The notes beneath the pieces are model-generated. The model ran no database searches. It was not told the origin of the DNA and saw nothing but the letters and a program-made list of their open reading frames with translations. 64,000 bases of DNA from the NCBI GenBank assembly GCA_031551275.1, contig JAVBNX010000005.1, positions 59,806 through 123,805 of the forward strand, written 5' to 3'. The position numbers and the translations under genes were made by a program. The stretch comes from JAVBMJ01 sp031551275. GTDB taxonomy: Bacteria > Bacteroidota > Bacteroidia > Bacteroidales > Rikenellaceae. Positions 8,139 through 16,649 of this stretch are shown here, in pieces (the stretch's first letter is position 1; every line of letters begins with the position of its first letter).

Positions 8139-9248
8139 TTATTTAGGAGCTTTTTTGTAGAGGTACGCCGCGATAAAGGCGTACAAAATGTTAGGCATCC
8201 AGACCGACAGCCCGGCCGGGAGCAAGCCTCCCTTGGCGAACTCCTCGGCGAACCTGGCCAGCAGGATGTAGGAGAAACAAAGCCCGATCCCCACCCCGAT
8301 GTGCAGCCCGGTGCCGCCCCGCACCTTGCGCGAGGAGAGCGAGACGCCGATCAGGGTCAAAATGAATGTGGCGAAGGGGTAGGAGAAGCGGTTGTGCCGC
8401 TCGACCTCGAAGATGGCGATCATATCGGAGCCTTTGTCCCTCTGCTCGGCGATGAATTTGTCCAGGGTAACGATATCCATCGTCTTGACCAGCTCCTCGA
8501 CCCGGCCCAACTCGTTGGTCCCGAGGTTGATCATCGTGTCGAGCTTCATTTGCTGGGTAAAGGTCTCCTTTTCGCCCTCGAAGTGGCGGGTAATGTATTT
8601 GTTGGCGGTCCAGTGCTTGGTCTCGGGGTCGAAGACGGCGGCCGAGGCCTCCAGGGAGCTGACCAGCCGATTGTCGACGTACTGCTCGATGGAGAGGAAC
8701 GAGGCCCTCTGGCTCGACGCGTTGTAGTCGCGGATGTAGGCGAAGGTGCCCGGGGCGATCTGGCGGTAGATGTGCTGGTCGTAGGCGGCGTTGCGGTGGC
8801 GCTTCAAATACTGGCTCTCGAAGTTGATCCTCCGTGCGTTGGCCGCGGGGATGATCACCAGACTCAGCACCAGCGCGAGGAGCGTGATGGCCAGCGCCGA
8901 GAGGAAGTAGGGCCACATCATCCGCTTGAAGCTCGTCCCGCCCGACAAGATGGCGATGATCTCGGTGTTGTAGGCCATCTTGGAGGTAAAGAAGATGACC
9001 GCGATAAAGGTAAACAACCCGCTGAACTGGTTGATGAAGAAGGGCACGAAGTTGAAGTAGTAATCCATGATGATGGCCTTCAATGGGGCCTTCAGCTCGG
9101 TAAAGTCGTCGATCTTCTCCACCGCGTCGAACACCACCACGATCACGATGATCAGCGCGATGGCGAACAGGTAAGTGCCCAGGAACTTGCGCATGATGTA
9201 GCGGTCGATGATCTTCACGCCGGGCCACTCTATCTTCAACTTGTTCAT
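8139..9248 (-). CDS. LptF/LptG-family lipopolysaccharide export permease
   Basis: This 369-residue YjgP/YjgQ-family protein is an inner-membrane permease of the Lpt system, which extracts LPS and passes it to the periplasmic bridge. Hydrophobic segments lie at about residues 15-36, 58-80 and 100-120, with three more near the C-terminus, separated by a roughly 150-residue periplasmic beta-jellyroll-like region. This is the standard LptF/G plan. FILTLIGVSLSSRKVRGG is typical of the family. The start overlaps the end of tgt by four bases (ATGA), indicating translational coupling. The ATPase LptB is not in the window, and LptF cannot be told from LptG by eye. Confidence 0.9.
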   Translation of the reverse strand: MNKLKIEWPGVKIIDRYIMRKFLGTYLFAIALIIVIVVVFDAVEKIDDFTELKAPLKAIIMDYYFNFVPFFINQFSGLFTFIAVIFFTSKMAYNTEIIAILSGGTSFKRMMWPYFLSALAITLLALVLSLVIIPAANARRINFESQYLKRHRNAAYDQHIYRQIAPGTFAYIRDYNASSQRASFLSIEQYVDNRLVSSLEASAAVFDPETKHWTANKYITRHFEGEKETFTQQMKLDTMINLGTNELGRVEELVKTMDIVTLDKFIAEQRDKGSDMIAIFEVERHNRFSYPFATFILTLIGVSLSSRKVRGGTGLHIGVGIGLCFSYILLARFAEEFAKGGLLPAGLSVWMPNILYAFIAAYLYKKAPK

Positions 9249-10375
9249 AGCCTTTGCGATAGTTTAATGACCGCCTGCTCTTTCCAGGTTTTGAAATCGC
9301 CGGCCAAAATGTGCGCCCGGGCCTGCCTGACCAGGTCGGTGTAGAAGGCGAGGTTGTGCATGGTTGCGATCTGCGCCGCCAGCATCTCGCCCGAGACGGT
9401 CAGGTGGCGCAGGTAGGCTTTTGTATAGGTATGGTCTACCATTGAGGTCCCCTCCGGGTCTATGGGCGAGAGGTCGTCCCTCCACTTTTCGTTGCGGATG
9501 TTGATCGTGCCCTGCCAGGTAAACAACATCCCGTTGCGGCCGTTGCGGGTGGGCATCACGCAGTCGAACATATCCACGCCGCGGTCGATCGCCTCCAGGA
9601 TATTGACCGGGGTGCCCACGCCCATCAGGTAGCGGGGCTTGTCCTCGGGCAGCACCTTGTCGACCACCTCGATCATGGCGTACATGACCGGGGCGGGCTC
9701 GCCGACCGCCAACCCTCCGATGGCGTAGCCGTCGGCGTCGAATTGCTGGACAAACTCGGCGGACTTGACGCGCAAATCCTCGTAGGTGCAGCCCTGCACG
9801 ATGGGGAATAGCGACTGCCGGTAGCCGTATTTGGGTTGCGTATTGGCCAACCGGTTAAAGCACCGCTCCAGCCACCGATGGGTCAAATCCAGCGATTTGG
9901 CGGCGTAATCCCGCGGCGAATCGCCCGGGGGGCACTCGTCGAAGGCCATCATGATGTCGGCCCCGATGCTGCGTTGGGTGTCGACCACGCTCTCGGGTGT
10001 GAACAGGTGCCTCGACCCGTCGATGTGGGACTGGAACCTGCACCCCTCCTCGGTCAGTTTGCGGCACCCGGCCAGCGAAAAGACCTGGAAACCGCCGCTG
10101 TCGGTCAATATCGGGCCCTCCCAGGAGCAGAACTTATGGACGCCGCCCGCCTGCTCGAGGATCTCCACCCCGGGACGCAGGTACAGGTGGTAGGTATTGG
10201 CCAGGATGATCTGCGCCTTCGTATCCTCTTTCAGGTCGCGGTGCAGCACCCCCTTGACGGTGGCCGCCGTACCCACGGGCATAAATACCGGGGTTTGCAC
10301 CACGCCGTGGGGCGTAACGAGTTCCCCCGCGCGGCAGCGCGAGCCTTCGGATGTGGCCTGGAGCGAGAATTGCAT
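9245..10375 (-). CDS. tgt: Queuine tRNA-ribosyltransferase lacking the zinc cysteines
   Basis: This enzyme exchanges guanine-34 of GUN-anticodon tRNAs for preQ1 or queuine. The 376 residues carry the catalytic elements DSGGFQVFS (Asp92) and DCVMPTRNGR (nucleophile Asp271), plus the substrate pocket GGLAVGE. The usual zinc motif C-x-C-x2-C before AYLRHL is absent: residues 305-318 read PIDPEGTSMVDHTY, with no cysteine, although the fourth ligand His340 (MHNL) remains. I recall similar sequences in other Bacteroidota, so this is probably a lineage trait. The ATG lies only about 8 bp from the -7 box, so the message is nearly leaderless. Confidence 0.93.
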   Translation of the reverse strand: MQFSLQATSEGSRCRAGELVTPHGVVQTPVFMPVGTAATVKGVLHRDLKEDTKAQIILANTYHLYLRPGVEILEQAGGVHKFCSWEGPILTDSGGFQVFSLAGCRKLTEEGCRFQSHIDGSRHLFTPESVVDTQRSIGADIMMAFDECPPGDSPRDYAAKSLDLTHRWLERCFNRLANTQPKYGYRQSLFPIVQGCTYEDLRVKSAEFVQQFDADGYAIGGLAVGEPAPVMYAMIEVVDKVLPEDKPRYLMGVGTPVNILEAIDRGVDMFDCVMPTRNGRNGMLFTWQGTINIRNEKWRDDLSPIDPEGTSMVDHTYTKAYLRHLTVSGEMLAAQIATMHNLAFYTDLVRQARAHILAGDFKTWKEQAVIKLSQRL

Positions 10376-10382
10376 GAGGATG

Positions 10383-10390
10383 CAAAGGTA
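10383..10390 (-). promoter_or_regulatory. tgt promoter -7 box
   Basis: On the minus strand this reads TACCTTTG, an exact TAnnTTTG. It ends 7 bp before the tgt ATG, which implies a 5' leader of only a few bases. Confidence 0.6.
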
Positions 10391-10419
10391 TGCTTTTTTA
10401 CCATAATATGTACAACGGA

Positions 10420-10451
10420 TTTGGACGTCCCGGCTAATTTGGTTACTTTTG
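10420..10451 (+). promoter_or_regulatory. Promoter for glycosyltransferase-sigma-rsmG
   Basis: TTTG at 10420-10423 and TACTTTTG at 10444-10451 are separated by exactly 20 bp, a full match to the Bacteroidota sigma-ABfr consensus. A second TATTTTTG at 10459-10466 lacks a well-spaced -33 box. Confidence 0.75.
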
Positions 10452-10470
10452 CGGGAAATATTTTTGCAGT

Positions 10471-11616
10471 TTGGAGCAACTTATCGACATATACAACCTT
10501 CTGATTGACAGGTATTCCATCGCCGGACTGGTACTTCTGGCCGCGATCATCACGCTGCTGGCGCTCCAACTGGGCTACCTGATGCGGCGCTACGGGCGCA
10601 TCCCAGTGCACCACAATCCCGCGCCCGCGTCCCAGGATCCGGTCTCGGTGGTCGTGGTGGTCCAGAACAACAACGCCTATTTGACCGACATCCTGCCCAC
10701 CATCCTCGAGCAGGAGTACCCCATGTTCGAAGTGGTGGCCGTGGTGGTCGATCCCGACGAGGACATCGAAAACACGCTCCAGATGCTGGGGATCAGATAC
10801 CCCCGGTTCTCCCCCGTCCCGGTCAAACAGGACGACCGCTTCCCGATGGGGATCAAGCTGGCGCTGAACGTCGGCATCAAGACCGCGCGCTACGAAAACA
10901 TCCTGCTCACCACCACCGACGCCTACCCCGCCTCGAAAAACTGGCTCGCCGTGATGGCCAAGGGCTTTTCCAAAGGGGACATCGTGATCGGCTACTGCGC
11001 CCTGGAACCCGGCAAGGGTTTGGCCTCGAAGATCATGCGGTCGAGCCGGATCATGCTCAGCGCCAACTACCTCTCGGCCGCCATCAAGGGGCGTCCCTAC
11101 CGCGCCATGCGCCACAACATGGGGATCAAACGCTCCCTCTACCTCAACGCCCGGGGCTTCAACCACCTGAACACGGAGCTGGGCTACGACGACCTCTTTA
11201 TCCAGAGCATCGCCACCGCGAAAAACACCGCCGTGGTCATCTCCCCGCACGGGGCCATGCGCCAGAGGCGATGGGGCGGCCTGGGCTGGTGGGGACGCGA
11301 AGCGGTCAACACGGCCAAAACGAAAAAATACTACCCCGGCAAAGCCAAACGATACATCAACGGCGAGATCGTCTCCCGCGTGCTGCTGCTGGCCTGTCTG
11401 ATCGCCTCAGCCGTCATGCTGCCCATGGAGATCGGCATCGCGGCGGGGGTCATCTTCCTGCTGAGGCTCTTTCTGGTCCGCTTCGAGTTCTGGCGCGTCG
11501 GGCGCAGGCTGGGCGAGCGCAAGTTCCTGGGGGCGTTTTTGCTCTACGACCTCTTCTCCCCGGTGTGCTGCCTGGTGGTCGCGACAATGGGCCGCATGAA
11601 ATCCCGCAGACTGTGA
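10471..11616 (+). CDS. Family 2 glycosyltransferase, membrane-bound
   Basis: This 381-residue protein has an N-terminal membrane helix (about residues 13-35), a GT-A domain (about 50-260) beginning PVSVVVVVQNNNAYL, and two or three C-terminal hydrophobic segments. The acidic metal region is probably TTTDAYP, and QRRWGG resembles the Q-x-x-RW element of processive enzymes. The acceptor is unknown. The only plausible start in this frame is TTG at 10471, placed 20 bp after the -7 box. The stop overlaps the GTG start of the sigma factor gene. Confidence 0.82.
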   Translation: MEQLIDIYNLLIDRYSIAGLVLLAAIITLLALQLGYLMRRYGRIPVHHNPAPASQDPVSVVVVVQNNNAYLTDILPTILEQEYPMFEVVAVVVDPDEDIENTLQMLGIRYPRFSPVPVKQDDRFPMGIKLALNVGIKTARYENILLTTTDAYPASKNWLAVMAKGFSKGDIVIGYCALEPGKGLASKIMRSSRIMLSANYLSAAIKGRPYRAMRHNMGIKRSLYLNARGFNHLNTELGYDDLFIQSIATAKNTAVVISPHGAMRQRRWGGLGWWGREAVNTAKTKKYYPGKAKRYINGEIVSRVLLLACLIASAVMLPMEIGIAAGVIFLLRLFLVRFEFWRVGRRLGERKFLGAFLLYDLFSPVCCLVVATMGRMKSRRL

Positions 11617-12197
11617 CTCAGATCGAACAATACATCGTCGAGAGCGACGAACAGCTGGTCGGCAAGGCCCTGGAGGGCGACAACATCGCCTTCGAGCACC
11701 TCTTTACCCGCTACCGGGAGGCCGTCAAGCAGCTCTACCTGCAACGCACCCAGGGCAACAACGCCGACGCGGACGACCTGTTGCAGGAGACCTTCGTCAA
11801 GGTCTACCTCAACCTGGGCAGCTACAACCCCGGTTACACCTTCGGGCAATGGATCTACACGATCGCCAAAAACACCTTCGTGGATTTCTACCGCAGGCGG
11901 CGCGAAACGCTGCCCTTGGAGAGCATATCAGCCTCCAATACCCCCCTGACCCCCTCGTCCCAGACCCCCGAGGAGAGTTTTATCTCCTCCCAGCAACGCA
12001 CCCAACTGGAGCACCACCTCGAAAAGATGAACCCCCGGTACAGGCAACTGATCGAGCTGAGGTTCTTCAAGCAATTCTCCTACGAGGAGATCGCCGCCCA
12101 TTTGAACCTGCCGCTGGGGACGATCAAAACCCGCATCCACCGCGCACGCGAACAACTATGCAAATCGATCCTGGAACACTCGGATATCATGAGCTGA
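11613..12197 (+). CDS. Sigma-70 family (ECF-like) RNA polymerase sigma factor
   Basis: This 194-residue sigma factor has region 2 at about residues 25-95 (DADDLLQETFVKVY, FGQWIYTIAKNTFVDFYRRRR) and region 4 at about 130-185 (LIELRFFKQFSYEEIAAHLN, then GTIKTRIHRAREQL). The start is the GTG at 11613, which overlaps the glycosyltransferase stop as GTGA; no ATG is available near the N-terminus. The end overlaps rsmG by 40 bp. No anti-sigma gene is adjacent, so the signal it answers is unclear. Confidence 0.88.
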   Translation: MTQIEQYIVESDEQLVGKALEGDNIAFEHLFTRYREAVKQLYLQRTQGNNADADDLLQETFVKVYLNLGSYNPGYTFGQWIYTIAKNTFVDFYRRRRETLPLESISASNTPLTPSSQTPEESFISSQQRTQLEHHLEKMNPRYRQLIELRFFKQFSYEEIAAHLNLPLGTIKTRIHRAREQLCKSILEHSDIMS

Positions 12198-12787
12198 ACG
12201 AAAGCCAGCTCGACCGCTTCGCGCGTTTGGAGGGCCTCTACCGGGAGTGGAACGAAAAGATCAACGTGATCTCCCGCAAGGACATCGACCACTTCCTTGA
12301 GCGCCACCTGCTCCACTCGCTTGCCATCGGCCGGGTCTGCGCCTTCAACCCCGGCGCGGAGGTGCTCGACGTGGGCTGCGGGGGCGGCCTGCCGGGCATC
12401 CCGCTGGCGATCCTCTTTCCCGAAACGCACTTCACGCTGATCGACTCGATCAAAAAGAAGATTACCGTGGTCGAGGGGATCGTTTCGGCGTTGGGCCTGA
12501 CCAACGTGACCCCCATGTGGGGCCGCGCCGAGAGCCTGAACAAACACTACGACTACGTGGTGGGCCGCGCGGTGACCGACATGAAGACCTTCGCCGGTTG
12601 GGTCTGGCCCAAAATCCGCCGGGGCCAGGCGGGCACCCTGCCCAACGGGATCCTGACGCTCAAGGGCGGCGATTTGGCCGAGGAACTGGGCCTGGCAGCA
12701 CGGAAATGCACGATCTACAACGTCTCCGACTTTTACCCGGGCGAATTCTTCGGGACCAAAAAGGTCGTTTACCTCCCCAAATCATAA
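12158..12787 (+). CDS. rsmG: 16S rRNA (guanine-527-N7)-methyltransferase
   Basis: This enzyme methylates G527 in the 530 loop of 16S rRNA using SAM. The 209 residues include WNEKINVISRKD, the SAM-binding motif VLDVGCGGGLPGIPLAI and VVGRAV, all characteristic of RsmG/GidB. The ATG at 12158 gives the normal length but lies inside the last 40 bp of the sigma factor gene. The open frame extends further upstream, but only through sigma-coding sequence. Loss of rsmG in other bacteria gives low-level streptomycin resistance. Confidence 0.93.
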   Translation: MQIDPGTLGYHELNESQLDRFARLEGLYREWNEKINVISRKDIDHFLERHLLHSLAIGRVCAFNPGAEVLDVGCGGGLPGIPLAILFPETHFTLIDSIKKKITVVEGIVSALGLTNVTPMWGRAESLNKHYDYVVGRAVTDMKTFAGWVWPKIRRGQAGTLPNGILTLKGGDLAEELGLAARKCTIYNVSDFYPGEFFGTKKVVYLPKS

Positions 12788-12803
12788 AATAAGGGGAAAT
12801 ATT

Positions 12804-12833
12804 TTTGTAAATCCCGAAATATTGATACCTTTG
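12804..12833 (+). promoter_or_regulatory. rpmH promoter
   Basis: TTTG at 12804-12807 and TACCTTTG at 12826-12833, with 18 bp between them, fit the Bacteroidota promoter. The transcript would start about 40 bp before the rpmH ATG. Confidence 0.65.
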
Positions 12834-12876
12834 CACTCCGCTAAGGAAGAATAATTCTGAAAAACAAGATAAAGCA

Positions 12877-13032
12877 ATGAAACGCACATTCCAACCCTCG
12901 GTCCGCAAAAGGAAGAACAAACACGGTTTCCGCGAAAGGATGTCGACCGCCAACGGCCGCAAGGTATTGGCAGCGCGCCGCGCCAAAGGCCGCAAGAAAC
13001 TTACCGTTTCCGACGAAGCCCGCGCGAAATAG
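12877..13032 (+). CDS. rpmH: 50S ribosomal protein L34
   Basis: This 51-residue, very basic protein starts MKRTFQPSVRKRKNKHGFRE and continues RMSTANGRKVLAARRAKGRK, the complete L34 signature. It has its own promoter and a strong terminator 18 bp after the stop, so it is a single-gene unit. It marks the left border of the glycan-utilisation locus. Confidence 0.97.
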   Translation: MKRTFQPSVRKRKNKHGFRERMSTANGRKVLAARRAKGRKKLTVSDEARAK

Positions 13033-13050
13033 TTTTCCCTTTTTTGCATA

Positions 13051-13087
13051 AAAAATAACCCTTCCGAAACCGGAAGGGTTATTTTTT
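13051..13087. terminator. Bidirectional terminator between rpmH and the GH172 gene
   Basis: AAAAATAACCCTTCCG (13051-13066) pairs with CGGAAGGGTTATTTTTT (from 13071), with the loop AAAC. A and T runs on both sides serve the convergent genes. Confidence 0.88.
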
Positions 13088-13101
13088 GTAGATAGATTCG
13101 G

Positions 13102-15183
13102 CTACTTTTCGAGCAGGAAGAGATCCATACCCACATCGCCCGCCTTGTCGCCGGCGATCTCGAATACGAATGTGTTTTCGCCCTCCTTTATTTCCCCCGT
13201 TCCCAGGGTTACATCGGCTGTGTGCAGACGCTCCGAACGGAGGTCGAGGCCGGATATGAGCAGTTTGCCGTTCAGGTAGATGTTGACGGTACCGCCGTAG
13301 ATGTTTTTGGTGCATTTGGCCCGGATCGTCCCTTTGAAGGGCGCGTCGCTGTCGAAGGCCATCGTGAGCTTCGCGCCGGGCGCGTTGCCCCACCAGAACA
13401 TCTGCATGCCTCCGCTCAGCAAATGGGCATTGTTGCAGCTGTAATCGAACCACCCGTTGTCCTTCGATACGAGGCGCATGTTTTCACCCTCCAGTACCAC
13501 CGTGACCCTCTCGGGCATGAGGTCGCTGCGCCTGACTGCGACTTTACGCTGCACGCCCTCGATATCCGGGGCGATGTTGGATCGGCCGCCCGGGAAAACA
13601 TACCAGAATGTCGACGCCGCATAATCGATATACCCCTTCGCCCAGTGCCACAGTTCCATATCGAACTGGATGGATTTATGGAAAGGAATGCCGTCCAGGG
13701 CCCTCAGGCGTGTATTGACTGAGTACGCCGGGGCGAAACTCCCGTCGCCGCAGGGCTGGGCGATAAAGGGATGGTCGGTAAATTTCTCGGGGCGGCACCA
13801 GGCATAGCCATAGTAATCCTCCGTCCCCGTGCCTATGTGCGAGGGGAATTTCTCGCCGTCGACAAAGACCTTTTCATCGCCCTCTCCCCACCATCCGTAG
13901 GTGGTGTTGAAAAGCGAGATCCCGTCGCCGATGTACACTCCCTTGCCTGTGAGGGTCACATAGTTCAGGTCGACCAGGCCGTCGCTCTCGCCCGACATAT
14001 CCTTGGCTCCCCCCGTGTAGATCGAGTTGTACTGATGCCACGACGCGCCGAAATGCATGGAGCGCGCGTCCCACTTCCAGGGTGCGTATTGCGCCCGGGC
14101 GTCGGTCAGGGTAAGCGGCTCTTTGCCCATGTTGGTCAGGGTTATCTTGCAGCTCTTCTCGAAGGGCATGACCCAGAAGGCCTCCATCAGGCCATCCAGG
14201 GAGGCCTGCGTGTACCAGGTGTTGGTATAGATCCGGCGGGGTCCCACGCCGAAGAGATCCCCTGCGGGGATCCACACGCTCTGCTCGCCGTCGAAGGCTA
14301 TGCCTACCACCAGCGAACGAAGCGACTGGGGGATGTCCTGCGCGCCGATGCGCATGGCCAGGCGGCGTATGGCGCCGGGTCCCGCAATATCGAAACTCTT
14401 GCTCTTACCCGGGGCGAGTTCGGCATCCAGGGCGAGCGTCGAGAGTTTTACCCCTTTCAGTCCGCGGTCCTTGTTTTTGAGTTTATCGAGCGTCGAGGCG
14501 ATCAGCTTTTTATTCTTCGCCATCTCCGGGGCCGAGTAGGAAACGACGGCGGTTGTGGGAGCGTAGGTACGGTAGTTGATGTTGTAGTAAACGCATTCGC
14601 TACGCTCGGGATGCTTAGCCCCGAAGTCATCTTCGTAAACGTTCTCGCTCTGGTAGGTTACCTTGCAGCGCTTGGCGTAGGGTATGGGGAAGTAGAGGTT
14701 GTGTCCCCGGTTCTCGTAGGGCGAAAGTTCCGAGACCGAGGCGGCGAGCGGATAGGCGGTCACTTTATCGCCGCTCAACACATCGAACGCGCTGCCTTCG
14801 ATCACGGGGGTGGACATATCGTCGACATAGATGCGCAGCGTCCCGAGCCCGCAATCCTTTCCGGCGAAAGTCATCCAGAAGCGCACGATCGCCCCGGGGC
14901 CCTCGATGTCCATCATCACGTATTCGGTGCGGCCGTTGGTGCGATCGACGGAGAGGAATTGCGTCCGGTCCCAGTTGGCAAACCATCCCGGCTTGCCTGG
15001 CTCGACCGACGTGCGGTCGTAGCTGCTGAATTGCCTGCACGTGAATTCGGGCGAGGGGAAGCGGGCTTTTTCGCTCCTGTCTACCATCTCATTGAGCAGC
15101 GAGGAGATCGAGACGGGGGTTTGCGCCGTTGTTGAAACGGCCAGCGAAACCAAGGCGAACAGTATGGCAAAAGACTTTTTCAT
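13102..15183 (-). CDS. GH172 (DUF2961) glycoside hydrolase, secreted
   Basis: This 693-residue protein has a Sec signal peptide at residues 1-20 (MKKSFAILFALVSLAVSTTA). The double-jellyroll DUF2961 region covers roughly 40-550, followed by a separate beta-rich C-terminal domain (about 555-693), probably carbohydrate-binding. The active-site glutamates appear to be Glu434 in WWGEGDE and Glu455 in GTGTEDYYG; their 21-residue spacing matches the catalytic pair I recall for GH172. Characterised members include exo-acting D-arabinofuranosidases and difructose-anhydride enzymes. The ATG at 15183 is chosen because the signal peptide starts there; the frame continues 49 codons upstream with no signal sequence. 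It is the last gene of the fucI operon. Confidence 0.88.
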   Translation of the reverse strand: MKKSFAILFALVSLAVSTTAQTPVSISSLLNEMVDRSEKARFPSPEFTCRQFSSYDRTSVEPGKPGWFANWDRTQFLSVDRTNGRTEYVMMDIEGPGAIVRFWMTFAGKDCGLGTLRIYVDDMSTPVIEGSAFDVLSGDKVTAYPLAASVSELSPYENRGHNLYFPIPYAKRCKVTYQSENVYEDDFGAKHPERSECVYYNINYRTYAPTTAVVSYSAPEMAKNKKLIASTLDKLKNKDRGLKGVKLSTLALDAELAPGKSKSFDIAGPGAIRRLAMRIGAQDIPQSLRSLVVGIAFDGEQSVWIPAGDLFGVGPRRIYTNTWYTQASLDGLMEAFWVMPFEKSCKITLTNMGKEPLTLTDARAQYAPWKWDARSMHFGASWHQYNSIYTGGAKDMSGESDGLVDLNYVTLTGKGVYIGDGISLFNTTYGWWGEGDEKVFVDGEKFPSHIGTGTEDYYGYAWCRPEKFTDHPFIAQPCGDGSFAPAYSVNTRLRALDGIPFHKSIQFDMELWHWAKGYIDYAASTFWYVFPGGRSNIAPDIEGVQRKVAVRRSDLMPERVTVVLEGENMRLVSKDNGWFDYSCNNAHLLSGGMQMFWWGNAPGAKLTMAFDSDAPFKGTIRAKCTKNIYGGTVNIYLNGKLLISGLDLRSERLHTADVTLGTGEIKEGENTFVFEIAGDKAGDVGMDLFLLEK

Positions 15184-15196
15184 GTTTTTCCGGTCA

Positions 15197-16612
15197 TTAA
15201 GTATTGCGACAAACAACGATGCTGTAATAGGCGACAACCGCAAATGCGACGGCGGGGACCCAGTAGGCAACCACGATGCTTCCGGCCTGGTCCGATACGA
15301 TCCCCTGTATCTGGGTAAGCACGGCGGCACCGGCGATGGCCATTACCATACCCGCTCCCCCGATCTTGGTATCTTCGCCCAGGCCTTTGAGTCCAAATCC
15401 ATAGATGGTGGGAAACATGAGCGACATGCATCCCGATATGCCCATCAATGCGTAAACGCCCGTGAACCCGGCTCCGTAAACCGTCGTCAGGCAGCACGCC
15501 ACAGCCAGCAACGAGAGGACGATCAGTATGCTGCGGGGCGAGAACCAACGCATGAGTCCGGTGCACACAAAACGGCCTATGACAAACAGTATGAGGGACA
15601 TGATGTAATATGTGGCTCCGGCCTGCTCCGGCGTGCGGGGCAGAAGGTCGTCCAGGCCGATCCAATCGCAGAAGTTGTAGAAACCGGCCGCCACGGGCTC
15701 TACACCGCGCAGGGTCCCGATCACGGCGTCCGCCGAAGGGGAGTCGCCCAGGGCGGCGATGGCACCGTCGAAGTCCAACTGCTGCATGGCGTAACGGATT
15801 ACGAACGACCACACGGCGATCTGGGCTCCCACATAGAAGAACTGGGCCACCACACCCCAAACATAGTGCTTGTTTTTGAACAGCCTTGCAAAGGTGGCTC
15901 CCAGATGCGCCTTTCCGCCCTCCTCTTTCAGGTCGGGCATTTTGGTCAGGCGGATCGCAATGAGGATCGCCACCATCACCAGGCCCAGTACGACATAGGT
16001 AGCGGTAACCGCGTTAAGTTCGGCTCCCTGAATGGCGGCGAGTTCTTCGGCGGGCAAGGCCGCGCGCTCCGCTGCCGTAAAGGTGTTGAGTTTCGAAAGA
16101 ATGAATACCTGGCTTAGCACTCCGCCGGTGATCGCCCCGAAAGGATTGAAGGATTGGGCGAAATTCAATCGACGCGTCGCTGTGCTCTCGGGACCGATGG
16201 CAAGCACATAGGAGTTTGTCGCGGTTTCAAGCACCGAGAGGCCCGAAAACAACACCAAAATCGCCAAAAGGAACATTGCAAAACTGAACTCCATGCTGAA
16301 CTCCGCGCTCAACATGGCCGGATAGAACAAAAACGTCCCCAGGGCATACATACCCAGCCCCAGCATCACACCCGCTTTGTAGGTGTACCGCTTGATGAAT
16401 ATGGCTCCCGGGATGGCGCAACAGCCGTATCCGAGCAAATAACAAACGACCTGAATCCAGGCGGTCTTCGAGTCCGACAGGCTCATGATGCGCTTGAAGG
16501 CTGCCAGCATGGTGTCCGTCAGGTTGTTGGGGATCGCCCAAGCGAAAAAAAGTGCCGTGAGCAAGATGAATGGCCAAACGATGCCCTTGGGTATGATGCG
16601 GTGATTTTCCAT
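15197..16612 (-). CDS. fucP: FucP-type sugar:proton symporter (MFS)
   Basis: This 471-residue, twelve-helix permease belongs to the FucP subfamily of the major facilitator superfamily. LETATNSYVLAIGPE and RRLNFAQSFNPFGAITGG are typical of FucP proteins, and the central loop is followed by YVWGVVAQFFYVGAQIAVWS. E. coli FucP moves L-fucose and also D-arabinose, which share ring stereochemistry. Its place between the fucI and GH172 genes suggests it takes up the monosaccharide released by the locus. The symbol is by similarity; the substrate is inferred. Confidence 0.85.
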   Translation of the reverse strand: MENHRIIPKGIVWPFILLTALFFAWAIPNNLTDTMLAAFKRIMSLSDSKTAWIQVVCYLLGYGCCAIPGAIFIKRYTYKAGVMLGLGMYALGTFLFYPAMLSAEFSMEFSFAMFLLAILVLFSGLSVLETATNSYVLAIGPESTATRRLNFAQSFNPFGAITGGVLSQVFILSKLNTFTAAERAALPAEELAAIQGAELNAVTATYVVLGLVMVAILIAIRLTKMPDLKEEGGKAHLGATFARLFKNKHYVWGVVAQFFYVGAQIAVWSFVIRYAMQQLDFDGAIAALGDSPSADAVIGTLRGVEPVAAGFYNFCDWIGLDDLLPRTPEQAGATYYIMSLILFVIGRFVCTGLMRWFSPRSILIVLSLLAVACCLTTVYGAGFTGVYALMGISGCMSLMFPTIYGFGLKGLGEDTKIGGAGMVMAIAGAAVLTQIQGIVSDQAGSIVVAYWVPAVAFAVVAYYSIVVCRNT

Positions 16613-16649
16613 TTGGAGTTCGGGGTTAGTGTCCGGGTTGGGGTATGGT

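Noticed and set aside
11271..11612. N-terminal extension of the sigma factor into the glycosyltransferase gene
   Set aside because: The upstream part is glycosyltransferase code read in another frame; the GTG at 11613 gives a normal sigma factor length.
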